The translations under genes were made by a program, and so were the position numbers. A model generated the notes under the pieces. That model searched no databases. It saw nothing but the letters and a program-made list of their open reading frames with translations, and was not told where the DNA came from. 64,000 nucleotides of DNA from CAG-390 sp045644325 (GTDB taxonomy: Bacteria; Bacillota; Clostridia; Oscillospirales; CAG-272). Shown one piece after another: positions 40,741-48,762 of the stretch (its first letter is position 1; each line of letters opens with the position of its first letter). The stretch is from NCBI GenBank assembly GCA_045644325.1, contig JAZRGT010000097.1, positions 29,607-93,606 on the forward strand, read 5' to 3'.

Positions 40741-41865
40741 TCAGATACCTGTCTCGGGTGCGCTCTGGTCGCCGAAATAGATTCTCTCTTCGGTCTCGGA
40801 ATCAAAAATGAATACCTTGTGAGGCTTGAGGTCGAACTTGACGGTCTGCGCGGTAGCGGAGATCTTATAATCCGCATCAACGATCGCGCGGATGGTGGGA
40901 GTGAGCATAGCCTCGTTCTTTGAAACGATGCTTACGTCGCGGCCCATAACCTCGATAGAGGAAAGCGCACAGGTCATCGCGCCGTTTTCCGAGGGAATGA
41001 AGCCTTCGGGACGGATAGCGGCGAATACCTCGCGGTCAGCCACACCGGAAACGTCAAGAACAGCCTCGCCGTTGATGTAAAGCTTGCCGCCCTTTACGTT
41101 TGCCTTGAAAACGTTGATGGGGGGAGTTCCGAGGAACTTTGCAACAAAGAGGTTTACGGGGTTATCGTAAACGGTCTGCGGCTTGCCGATCTGCTGAACA
41201 ACGCCGAGCTTCATAACGACGATGACGTCGGAGATGGACATAGCCTCCTCCTGGTCGTGGGTTACGAAGATGGTGGTGATGCCGGTCTCGTTCTGAATAC
41301 GGCGGATCTCCTCTCTCGTCTGCAGACGGAGACGCGCGTCGAGGTTGGAAAGCGGCTCGTCGAGCAGGAGCACGCGAGGCATCTTAACGAGTGCGCGCGC
41401 GATAGCAACTCTCTGCTGCTGACCGCCCGAAAGCTCGCTCGGCTTGCGGTCCATGAGATTGTCGATCTGCACAAGTCTTGCCGCCTCGAGAGCACGCTCG
41501 AGCATGGTGTTCTTGTCAAGCTTGTCCGCGCCCTTGAGGTTCTGGAGCGGGAAGAGGATATTCTGCTTAACGGTCATGTGAGGATAGAGCGCATAGTTCT
41601 GGAATACAAGGCCGACGCCTCTGTTTTCGGGAGAAAGGGTGGTAACGTCATCTTCACCGAAGAATATCTGTCCGCCGGTGGGCTTCTGAAGACCGCTGAT
41701 CATATAAAGAGTGGTACTCTTACCGCAGCCGGACGGGCCGAGAAGACCGACGAGCTTACCGTCGGGGATGGTGAAGGTGAGATCGCTTACTGCAACGACC
41801 TCTTCGTTTGATTTCTTGTTTCGACTCGGGAATACCTTAGTCAGATTCTGCAAAACGATTTTCAT
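40741..41865 (-). CDS. Sugar ABC transporter ATPase, UgpC/MsmX type
   Basis: 374 aa. Walker A GPSGCGKST, Q-loop VFQNYALYPHMTV, signature LSGGQQQRVAIARAL, Walker B VLLLDEPLSNLD, H-loop THDQ, followed by a ~120-residue TOBE/OB regulatory domain (VFAAIRPEGF). ATPases of this kind often serve several importers, which may explain the orphan binding protein at 29244. A non-standard insertion (RNKKSNEEVVAV) follows the first strand. Confidence 0.93.
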   Translation of the reverse strand: MKIVLQNLTKVFPSRNKKSNEEVVAVSDLTFTIPDGKLVGLLGPSGCGKSTTLYMISGLQKPTGGQIFFGEDDVTTLSPENRGVGLVFQNYALYPHMTVKQNILFPLQNLKGADKLDKNTMLERALEAARLVQIDNLMDRKPSELSGGQQQRVAIARALVKMPRVLLLDEPLSNLDARLRLQTREEIRRIQNETGITTIFVTHDQEEAMSISDVIVVMKLGVVQQIGKPQTVYDNPVNLFVAKFLGTPPINVFKANVKGGKLYINGEAVLDVSGVADREVFAAIRPEGFIPSENGAMTCALSSIEVMGRDVSIVSKNEAMLTPTIRAIVDADYKISATAQTVKFDLKPHKVFIFDSETEERIYFGDQSAPETGI

Positions 41866-41901
41866 GATCTTGTAGCATCCTTTTTATTTGCATTTTTTAA
41901 T

Positions 41902-42669
41902 TTACGAAATATATTTGTCTCTCGCGGCGTTTTCCGCGTGGAGCTTATTCTTGTAAGCGAGCAGATCCGCCTCGCTCTCAAAAATCATTTGGGAGGATAG
42001 ATCGACAGCGACGGTCGCCGCCATCATATCGTGGATAGCCGCATTCGTGCGCGAGGTCGCGACGAGCGCGAGCTGGAGCACGGCAATGCCGACTAAAATA
42101 ACCGTACCCGTCATTCCGAGGTTTCCGAAGATTATCAGAATGAGGATATACGCGGGGATCATCGTCTCAACGGTGCATTTACCGAGGAGCGTGCGGACAA
42201 AGAGCATAAAGGACGTGATGCGAACGCAATCCTGACGCACAAGTCCGATACCGAACACCTTTTTGCCCACCGTCTGTCCGTTTTTGAGTATCATCGGCAC
42301 GGCAAACTCAAGGGAGAGATATGCGATGAGTATCGAAAGCGAGGTTATAACGAGCGCGAGATTGACAGTCATATTGTAAGCCTCGATGGCTTCCTCGTTC
42401 TCATTCATCAGGCGGTTGACGTCCTCGTAGACCTTCTTCTCTTCCTCCGTCAGCGCGGAGAAATCCTCTGCGGAGATATCGAAGTCGATCCCGTATTCCG
42501 CCTCGTATTCATTGTAAATACGGTCAAGAGTTTCAGAGTAGCTGTCATATTTGAATATAGCCGAAAGCGCAAAAGCCGCGCCCGTGATGACGATCGTCAG
42601 AAGTATCAGATCGAGAATATATGCCGATGCTCGCTTGAGCAAACTCGCCTTTTGAAGATCGCAGATCAT
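41902..42669 (-). CDS. RDD-family membrane protein
   Basis: 255 aa. Starts MICDLQKASLLKRASAYILDLILL, the R-A and D-D hallmark of RDD proteins, with four spans; a soluble acidic insertion (~residues 30-85) lies between spans 1 and 2. Function unknown; some RDD proteins move ions. The ATG at 42669 is chosen since CGGAGG lies 6 nt upstream; the in-frame ATG at 42711 is inside the -10 region. It is the first gene of the transporter-nuclease operon, 36 nt before the ATPase. Confidence 0.8.
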   Translation of the reverse strand: MICDLQKASLLKRASAYILDLILLTIVITGAAFALSAIFKYDSYSETLDRIYNEYEAEYGIDFDISAEDFSALTEEEKKVYEDVNRLMNENEEAIEAYNMTVNLALVITSLSILIAYLSLEFAVPMILKNGQTVGKKVFGIGLVRQDCVRITSFMLFVRTLLGKCTVETMIPAYILILIIFGNLGMTGTVILVGIAVLQLALVATSRTNAAIHDMMAATVAVDLSSQMIFESEADLLAYKNKLHAENAARDKYIS

Positions 42670-42716
42670 TTTAGCCTCCGGTAGAAATTTTATGTAGCCG
42701 AATATAACCATTATAT

Positions 42717-42745
42717 ATTATAATATATATTATTTCAAAAATCAA
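42717..42745 (-). promoter_or_regulatory. Promoter of the RDD-Ugp-nuclease operon
   Basis: Minus-strand TTGATT (42740-42745), 17-bp spacer, TATAAT (42717-42722). No other promoter-like site of this quality was seen inside the operon. Confidence 0.7.
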
Positions 42746-42837
42746 CAGATTTCACACAATGTTAAAATATTTTCGTCGGTGTGCGCATCTATACATAAGT
42801 CGGTTCCGTTTTATTGTATATTATTTTCACCAGCAGG

Positions 42838-42866
42838 TTGCATTCACAGAAAAAATATGGTATAAT
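42838..42866 (+). promoter_or_regulatory. Promoter of the FAD oxidoreductase gene
   Basis: TTGCAT, 17-bp spacer, TGGTATAAT (extended -10). Confidence 0.7.
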
Positions 42867-42895
42867 GATAAAAAAATATATGAGTGAGGCAGAAA

Positions 42896-44284
42896 ATGTC
42901 CGAATTTATTTATACAAATAATATCCCCGATACAATCGAAAGCGACGTTGTCGTTGTCGGCGGAGGTCCTGCGGGACTTTGCGCGGCAGTTGCGGCGGCT
43001 CGCGGCGGCGCGAAGGTCATTCTCGTTGAAAAGAACGCCTTTTGCGGCGGTATGGCGACCGCGGGAATGGTTGCTCCCTTTATGACCTGCTACGACAGCG
43101 GCGGTGACAAAATGCTCATCCGCGGCATCTTTGAGGAGCTCGTCGAGCGTCTCATCGCCGTCGGCGGTGCTATCCATCCCTCGAAGGTGGAATCCAAGAC
43201 CGCTTTCACCTCTTACATAGACAAGGGCCACGTTCACGTCACTCCATTCAAGGCAGAGAGCCTTAAGATCGTTGCCGACGAAATGCTCACCGAGGCGGGC
43301 GTTCGCATCCTTTACCACACCCAACTCGTTGACGCGGAGACGGAGGGCGACCGAGTTACCCGCATCATCGTTGCGATGAAGGAGGGTCTTGCCTCCATCC
43401 GCGCGAAAGCCTTCATCGACTGCTCGGGCGACGGCGACCTTGCGGCAAAAGCAGGCGCGGCTTACACGGTCGGCAACGCGCAGGGCAAGATGCAGCCCGC
43501 GACGATGTTCTTCACCGTCGGCGGCGTTGACACAAAGCGTGTCGACGAGGACATCGAAAAGAACTGGGATAATTTCTACCGCAAGGACGGCATCAACTAC
43601 CGCTCGCTCCATTGGAGAGTTTCAGAAGCAAGAGAAAACGGCGATTGGCCGCTCGACCGCGTTTCGATCGGTCTTTTCCGCGGAGTCGAGGAGGATGAAT
43701 TCAGCATCAACACCTCGCGCGTTATGAACATCGACGGCACGAAGTCGGAAAGCCTGACCGAGGGCGAGATCGCGGGACGTCAGCAGGTCCGCATCATCTT
43801 CAATTTCCTCAAAAAGTACGTTCCCGGCTTTGAAAATTCCCGTCTCATCCTCTCGGGCTCGACTCTCGGCATCCGCGAGACTCGCCATATTGAGGGCATC
43901 AGGACGCTGACAGTCGATCAGATCCTTAACTGCAAGGTGCCCGAGGATTCGATTATGCTCGCGGCGAACTCGGTTGACGTTCACGGCAAATACGGCCCCA
44001 AGAGCAACGAATACATCACCATCCCCGAGGGCAAGTGCTACGGCATCCCCTACGGCACGATGATCCCGCCCGCTTTCTCGAATCTTGCCGTTGCGGGCAG
44101 AGCGATCTCCGCCGATTGCGAAGCGGCGGGCGCGATCCGCGTAATGCCGCCCTGTATGGGTATCGGTCAGGCAGCGGGAACCGCCGTTGCTATGGCGGTC
44201 CTCGGCGGCTGCGACCTGCGAACGCTTGACGTAAAAGCACTCCGCGAAAAGCTTTCGGCTGACGGAGTTATGCTGGAGGCGTAA
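42896..44284 (+). CDS. FAD-dependent oxidoreductase (FAD_oxidored family)
   Basis: 462 aa. FAD-binding GxGxxG: DVVVVGGGPAGLCAAVAAAR, followed by VEKNAFCGGMATAGMVAPF. A second FAD segment is FIDCSGDGDLAAKAG, and the C-terminus has AVAGRAISADCEAAGAIRVM and GIGQAAGTAVAMA. This type (PF12831-like) is cytoplasmic and acts on unknown substrates. ATG 42896 is preferred over GTG 42884 because GAGG (42886-42889) lies between them. The next gene begins 1 nt after the stop. Confidence 0.87.
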   Translation: MSEFIYTNNIPDTIESDVVVVGGGPAGLCAAVAAARGGAKVILVEKNAFCGGMATAGMVAPFMTCYDSGGDKMLIRGIFEELVERLIAVGGAIHPSKVESKTAFTSYIDKGHVHVTPFKAESLKIVADEMLTEAGVRILYHTQLVDAETEGDRVTRIIVAMKEGLASIRAKAFIDCSGDGDLAAKAGAAYTVGNAQGKMQPATMFFTVGGVDTKRVDEDIEKNWDNFYRKDGINYRSLHWRVSEARENGDWPLDRVSIGLFRGVEEDEFSINTSRVMNIDGTKSESLTEGEIAGRQQVRIIFNFLKKYVPGFENSRLILSGSTLGIRETRHIEGIRTLTVDQILNCKVPEDSIMLAANSVDVHGKYGPKSNEYITIPEGKCYGIPYGTMIPPAFSNLAVAGRAISADCEAAGAIRVMPPCMGIGQAAGTAVAMAVLGGCDLRTLDVKALREKLSADGVMLEA

Positions 44285-44285
44285 A

Positions 44286-45284
44286 ATGTTATTATTCTCG
44301 CAATGCGCTCAGGATAGCGAGGAAGCCGCACCCGATAAAAAAAGGTCGCGCAGACGCCCCATCCTCGTTGCCATCCTCTCCTTTCTTCTCTCCATCGTCC
44401 TCATGGCGGCACTCGCTCTTGCGATCCCCGTAACGCTTGTGCGCTTTATTCTGACCGACCACAATATCGAGGTCATAGTCGATCACGTTAGCGACACCGT
44501 TGATATTGCGGATATCCAAATCAGCACGGAGGACGGCAAGAAAACAGTCGCGGAGGCAGTTCTCGACTATACCTCCGAATTTGAAGGCTTAAGCTTCATT
44601 ACCGAGGAACAGATAAACGAGGTCCTGCTTGGCGATTTCACCAAAGAAATCATCTCAAATACGCTCAAGCAGTACAGCCTTTTGCTTAAGGGCGAAAACG
44701 GCACGCTTGATTTGACCCCCGAGGGTATATATTCCTTTATCGAGGAAAACAAGGATACCCTCCAAGCCCTTGCCCGCGAATCGGGCTATGAGGGCGAGAT
44801 TCCGCTCGAGGAATACAAGGACGAGATGTTAAGCGCCCTTGAATCCGCGATCGGCAAGGAGGGAATCTCAACCGATGCCATCCTTGGAATTTCGGAGCAG
44901 ACGGAGCAGCTTCAAAGCTTTCTCGACCGAGCACAGCTCATCTTCTCGGACAGCGCCTTATGGCTCGTCTGGGGGCTCGTCACCTTTATCGCACTGCTTC
45001 TTCTCTTCCTCAACATCAAATTTCTCGGCAGCTTTTGCCGCGCCTGCGGCTTCCCTGCCTTCATCGTCGGCGGACTTTATACCCTCGCAGCCTTCGCCGC
45101 CCAAACTCTGCTTGCGATGATCACGATAGAAAACGAAATACTCGCCGAGCTCGTCCGCTTCACTGTCGGTTTCGTGGCGGCGCTACTTGCAGATATCGCC
45201 CTTCCCGCCGTGATAACAGGTCTTGCGCTGATCATCGTTTCGTTCGTGCTTGACATTTTGAGAAAAATCTTTACAAAAGCATAA
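44286..45284 (+). CDS. Hypothetical four-span membrane protein
   Basis: 332 aa, unrecognised. One span near residues 27-55 (ILVAILSFLLSIVLMAALAL), a ~150-residue external acidic domain (NIEVIVDHVSDTVDIAD ... LSALESAIGKEG), then three spans at ~225-330. The GGAGG in the end of the FAD gene serves as its ribosome site. No homologous family is recalled. A terminator follows at 45288-45316. Confidence 0.7.
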   Translation: MLLFSQCAQDSEEAAPDKKRSRRRPILVAILSFLLSIVLMAALALAIPVTLVRFILTDHNIEVIVDHVSDTVDIADIQISTEDGKKTVAEAVLDYTSEFEGLSFITEEQINEVLLGDFTKEIISNTLKQYSLLLKGENGTLDLTPEGIYSFIEENKDTLQALARESGYEGEIPLEEYKDEMLSALESAIGKEGISTDAILGISEQTEQLQSFLDRAQLIFSDSALWLVWGLVTFIALLLLFLNIKFLGSFCRACGFPAFIVGGLYTLAAFAAQTLLAMITIENEILAELVRFTVGFVAALLADIALPAVITGLALIIVSFVLDILRKIFTKA

Positions 45285-45287
45285 AAT

Positions 45288-45316
45288 AAAGACCGATTCG
45301 CAATGAATCGGTCTTT
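45288..45316 (+). terminator. Terminator between convergent genes
   Basis: AAAGACCGATTC-GCAAT-GAATCGGTCTTT followed by TATATT. Confidence 0.85.
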
Positions 45317-45320
45317 TATA

Positions 45321-47252
45321 TTATTTTCCAAATCCCTGCGCGTCGATATCCCTCGAGCCGGGGCGGTTGGCGGCAAGCCACGCGGAGAAAAGGCGCTCGA
45401 AGTCCGCAGAGGAGGATTTATCTCCCGCGGAGGCGAGTATCTCTGCTGTGTACTTGCAGACGCTTCCGTTGTTATAAAATACGGTGGGAACGCCCTCGCC
45501 GTAGGTCAGATTGCCCGCGTTAAAGCGATCCTTTACCTGCGAATCGTCGCCGCAGATCGACTCGTCGGTCTCCGCGATGACGAAGAGCACGTCGACCTCG
45601 GTGTCAAGACCGCTGTAGGTGGACGAGGGAAGTCCGCAGACGGTTATATCCACGCCGAGATAGGCGAGATTTTCTGCCGCCGTGCCGAAGGGTACCATTC
45701 CGATGAGCTTTCCGACCGAATCACCGTTGTGGAATGCGATGAAAGCATTGTCCAGAAGCTTGTCAAAGCAGAATTTGGTCTCCTTGAGACCGTCGCCCTC
45801 GACCTCTTTGCGAACGACGTTATATCGCTTGCCCCATTCGTCGTGCGCTCCGAGCACCTCGCGGGGATGTCCCTTGAGGATGATATCGTACTCGCCGCCG
45901 TAGAGCGAATAGGTGAATTTCATCGTGAAAATATAGTCGATATAAAGATTGAAGCACTCGCGGCGGATCTCCTCGACTACGTCCGCGGGAGCATTTTCGG
46001 GATAGTTTGCGCTGTCGTTAATTACCGAAAGGAAGGCATCGTAATCGGATTCGGTGGTGAAAAGAAGCACGTTTTTGTACTTTTCATCAAGCTCAGCGTA
46101 GCTCTCGGGGAAGGAATCGTTCTCGCCGAGTCCGCCGATGCCGTACTTCTCCTCCGACGCAAATTGGGGATAATATCCGTATCTCGCACCGATGAAAACG
46201 AGCTTTTCCTCGGGCGCGGGCTCACCCGCACGCTCGGTTCTCGTGAGCGCGGCGTAGGTATTTTCGTAATAATCTCCGTACATCAAGGTGAGATAATCGG
46301 CTTTCTGACTGTCAGAAAGATCCGAGATCTTATCCGAAATCGTCTGATATTTCAGATTTGCCGAATAGATACCGTCGCCGGCACAGCAATCTATTCCAAA
46401 GATTGCGGGGAGCGCACTCGGATGCGCATCGAGAAGTATGCTCTCGATCTGATCGGCGCTCTGGAGCCAATAGGTGAAGTTAGGGAGCAGCGACAGCGCA
46501 AACGCGGAGGCAATATTGTATTTCAGCGCCTCGTCGGTGTTCTTGTTGTCCCTTTGCGACATAACGGTCGTGAAATTTTTGCCCGCACCGCCGAGAACGT
46601 TCATAAACGCCTCGTAGGGCTCGTCCTTGTCGTCACTTGCGCTCTTGCCGTCCACGAAGGTCTCTCGGAAGGTCTTGTAAGCACCGCTTCCGTCCTCGCA
46701 CATATAAACGTGGAAGTCCTCGAGCGGAATATTTGCATTCGCCGCGATTGCCGCGCACTTGAGTGCGGTTCCGTCTTGCGAGTAGAAGTAGAAAAAGCTG
46801 TTTTCCTCAGCCTCGCGAAGCTCAGTGACCTTCTCAACCATAAGGTTGAATTCATCGGCGGTGAAGCCGTTGCTGAGGTTGTTCGAGGGATCAAAGCCCG
46901 CGTTCTGGATAGCGGCGACCTCGGAAATGCCGTTGTAGGTCTTGCCCCTCTCGATCAGGGCGTAGGTCTCGTGACCGCTCTCGATCGCGTCAAGCGCGGC
47001 AAGCACGGGAGGTACGGTTGCGAGCGCGAAGATGATATTGTATATCTTCGCCCCGTCCTCGGGAGCGGTGACTACTCCGCGCTCCGCTTCGGGCAGATAT
47101 TGCTCCGCGATCTCGGACGCGGTAGTTATCTCGTTATTTGAATTATTTATCTGATTTTTATCCTCGCCACCGATTTTTCTGCAAGCAAAAAAGATCGGAA
47201 CGATCAAGGTGATCGCGATCATCAGCGCGGCGATCTTGACTGAAAGTTTCAT
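45321..47252 (-). CDS. Lipoprotein with sialyltransferase-like (GT-B) motifs
   Basis: 643 aa. Signal peptide ending FFAC (residue 24). It has three motifs that mark bacterial sialyltransferases (GT38/GT52/GT80): an acidic D/E-D/E-G motif YMCEDGSGAYKTF at ~186, an HP motif IILKGHPRE at ~460 and an S motif LPSSTYSG at ~542, with HP-to-S spacing near 80 residues. Overall similarity is otherwise not recognised, and a nucleotide-sugar enzyme outside the membrane would be odd, so the fold may be re-used for binding. The start follows AGGAG; the in-frame ATG at 47324 lies upstream of the promoter's product and is rejected. Confidence 0.55.
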   Translation of the reverse strand: MKLSVKIAALMIAITLIVPIFFACRKIGGEDKNQINNSNNEITTASEIAEQYLPEAERGVVTAPEDGAKIYNIIFALATVPPVLAALDAIESGHETYALIERGKTYNGISEVAAIQNAGFDPSNNLSNGFTADEFNLMVEKVTELREAEENSFFYFYSQDGTALKCAAIAANANIPLEDFHVYMCEDGSGAYKTFRETFVDGKSASDDKDEPYEAFMNVLGGAGKNFTTVMSQRDNKNTDEALKYNIASAFALSLLPNFTYWLQSADQIESILLDAHPSALPAIFGIDCCAGDGIYSANLKYQTISDKISDLSDSQKADYLTLMYGDYYENTYAALTRTERAGEPAPEEKLVFIGARYGYYPQFASEEKYGIGGLGENDSFPESYAELDEKYKNVLLFTTESDYDAFLSVINDSANYPENAPADVVEEIRRECFNLYIDYIFTMKFTYSLYGGEYDIILKGHPREVLGAHDEWGKRYNVVRKEVEGDGLKETKFCFDKLLDNAFIAFHNGDSVGKLIGMVPFGTAAENLAYLGVDITVCGLPSSTYSGLDTEVDVLFVIAETDESICGDDSQVKDRFNAGNLTYGEGVPTVFYNNGSVCKYTAEILASAGDKSSSADFERLFSAWLAANRPGSRDIDAQGFGK

Positions 47253-47261
47253 GATTCTCCT

Positions 47262-47297
47262 GTAATTGCGATTGTATTTGCGATTGTATTTGCGAAC
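47262..47297. repeat. 12-bp tandem repeat in a leader
   Basis: About 2.7 copies of ATTTGCGATTGT between promoter and ribosome site of the gene at 45321-47252. Confidence 0.6.
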
Positions 47298-47303
47298 CGA
47301 GAT

Positions 47304-47332
47304 AGTATACCACAAAGCCCGCACGCGGTCAA
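47304..47332 (-). promoter_or_regulatory. Promoter of the sialyltransferase-like lipoprotein gene
   Basis: Minus-strand TTGACC, 17-bp spacer, TATACT. The 320-bp divergent gap 47253-47572 holds this, a 12-bp tandem repeat, and the plus-strand promoter at 47449-47477. Confidence 0.7.
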
Positions 47333-47448
47333 CCTTTTTTCAACAAAATTTTATATTTAGGGCGTAAATGGTTAAAAATTGTCTAAATATCCTTAAAAAT
47401 GTCGCACTTTTCCGACACCCAAATGGGAAATCACCTCAAAAAATTTTA

Positions 47449-47477
47449 TTGACATTTATATATTATTATGTTATAAT
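47449..47477 (+). promoter_or_regulatory. Promoter of the lipoprotein gene at 47573
   Basis: TTGACA, 17-bp spacer, TATAAT. Confidence 0.85.
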
Positions 47478-47572
47478 AAACTTGAAAGATAATTGAAAAA
47501 ATTTCTCAAAAAAGTGAAACTTTCATACAAAAAACTGTCTTATATAGTGAAAACCAAAAGGAGGAAAATGAA

Positions 47573-48550
47573 ATGATAAAAAAGCTACTCGCATTCATAT
47601 TGGCAATGTTTATGCTGTTTTCGTTTGTTTCCTGCTTTGATGGCACTCCCGAAACCACATATTCTCCCGAAACAACCGAAGCAATCCCCGAAGAACCCGT
47701 TCTGCGTTCGTTTTATTCGGGACAGGTATTATACTCGTACGACATGTCAGGAGATTTATATTTAACCACCCAAAAAGGTTCGGAAGAATATGAAAAATGG
47801 GAGCGTATATACGTTGATCCCGATGCAAACGCTGACGTACTGATATATTACGAGGAAGGCGAGATTTACGAGATATTTTACAGCGGTGAGATCACGCCGA
47901 TGGCTGAGAGCCAATACGGATACGTCGAAAAGCTCCACGCAATCAGAATTATAAGCTCTCCCCGTGAATATGACGGCATCGGTTACGGCGTTGCTATCTT
48001 AAGACAAGGTTTTTCCGAGAACGCGATCGCTCCCGTCTCCCTCGCCGCAGAGGGAAAAAGCTCGGGCGGACTTATGCTTCTCGCCGAATCACAAGATGAA
48101 TTTACCGAAACGGCAGACAGTTATTTTATGTTGGAAAGAGAAATACCCGAAAACGCAACCGAGCTGCAAAGAAAAACGATCACTCTGATGAACCAAAGAC
48201 AGCAGCTGCTTGACGGATATGATAACGAATTTTTCAATAATAACGATCTTCTGATGATATTTATATCATCAGGCTCGGGCAGCGAGAGATATGACATTGA
48301 AGATATTTCGATCGATTCAGGTCTTTGTAACGTAACCGTCAAGACCACCGAGCCTTCCCTCACCTGCGATATGGCGTATTGGATAATCTTCGTTTCAATT
48401 CCGAAGGAAGTGAGTGCCGATATAACCGAATACAAATGCAGCGTCCTTCCTTACGAGTGGGAATCGCAAGATCGACAATTGTTAACAAATCGTGAATTCT
48501 ATGTACAACTCTTGACAAACCATAATTTTGGGTGTATAATCATTTCATAA
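47573..48550 (+). CDS. Hypothetical lipoprotein
   Basis: 325 aa. Lipobox LFSFVSC at residue ~21, then a Thr/Glu/Pro linker (TPETTYSPETTEAIPEEP) and a mixed-secondary-structure domain (RSFYSGQVLYSYDMSG ... DLLMIFISSGSGSERYDI ... MAYWIIFVSIPKEV). No family recognised. GGAGG precedes the ATG. Its last ~17 codons overlap the promoter of the aromatic operon (48512-48540), so its C-terminus is either shared with regulatory DNA or comes from loss of an earlier stop. Confidence 0.7.
   Translation: MIKKLLAFILAMFMLFSFVSCFDGTPETTYSPETTEAIPEEPVLRSFYSGQVLYSYDMSGDLYLTTQKGSEEYEKWERIYVDPDANADVLIYYEEGEIYEIFYSGEITPMAESQYGYVEKLHAIRIISSPREYDGIGYGVAILRQGFSENAIAPVSLAAEGKSSGGLMLLAESQDEFTETADSYFMLEREIPENATELQRKTITLMNQRQQLLDGYDNEFFNNNDLLMIFISSGSGSERYDIEDISIDSGLCNVTVKTTEPSLTCDMAYWIIFVSIPKEVSADITEYKCSVLPYEWESQDRQLLTNREFYVQLLTNHNFGCIIIS
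48512..48540 (+). promoter_or_regulatory. Promoter of the aromatic amino acid operon
   Basis: TTGACA (48512-48517), 17-bp spacer, TATAAT (48535-48540): full consensus, inside the 3' end of the upstream lipoprotein gene. Transcription should start near 48547 and give a ~215-nt leader. Confidence 0.88.
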
Positions 48551-48579
48551 TTATTCAACGCTTTGAAAGGAGCTCCGAA

Positions 48580-48660
48580 ATGGCGAACATTCTTATGAAT
48601 ACTCGATTTTATTATTATTTTAGCCATACGGGCTGCCTTGCAAAAGCTGTTGCGGCATAA
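48580..48660 (+). CDS. Leader peptide of the aromatic operon (Phe/Tyr-rich)
   Basis: A 26-codon ORF with AAAGGAG 7 nt upstream. Its codons 10-14 are Phe-Tyr-Tyr-Tyr-Phe (48607-48621), products of the operon that follows. It is the sensing part of a transcription attenuator: ribosome stalling at these codons would free 48629-48635 to pair with 48703-48709. The peptide itself likely has no other role. Too short for usual gene callers. Confidence 0.85.
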   Translation: MANILMNTRFYYYFSHTGCLAKAVAA

Positions 48661-48752
48661 ACCGATATGGTTTTGTTGCCGTACAATAACTTAAATGCAT
48701 AACAGCCCGCATTTTTCTCGCCGTGGGGCGAGTCTTTGCGGGCTTATTTTTT
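48629..48752 (+). promoter_or_regulatory. Attenuator: antiterminator and intrinsic terminator
   Basis: The terminator is AGCCCGCA (48704-48711) with TGCGGGCT (48737-48744), capped by CTCGCC/GGCGAG, then TATTTTTT. The antiterminator is CGGGCTG (48629-48635) with CAGCCCG (48703-48709), which occupies the terminator's 5' arm. A middle hairpin (GCGGCA..AAACC-GATAT-GGTTT..TGCCGT, 48652-48681) may bring the arms together. The stop codon of the leader at 48658 places a fully translating ribosome over 48629-48635, which favours termination. Confidence 0.82.
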
Positions 48753-48762
48753 GAGGTATAAG

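Noticed and set aside
45303..47141. 612-codon plus-strand ORF opposite the sialyltransferase-like lipoprotein gene
   Set aside because: The minus-strand frame has a signal peptide, ribosome site, promoter and recognisable motifs. The antisense frame has no ribosome site and arises from biased codons.
45321..47324. Longer start at 47324 for the sialyltransferase-like lipoprotein
   Set aside because: It would place the promoter's -10 and the leader repeat inside the coding region and hide the signal peptide; AGGAG precedes the ATG at 47252.
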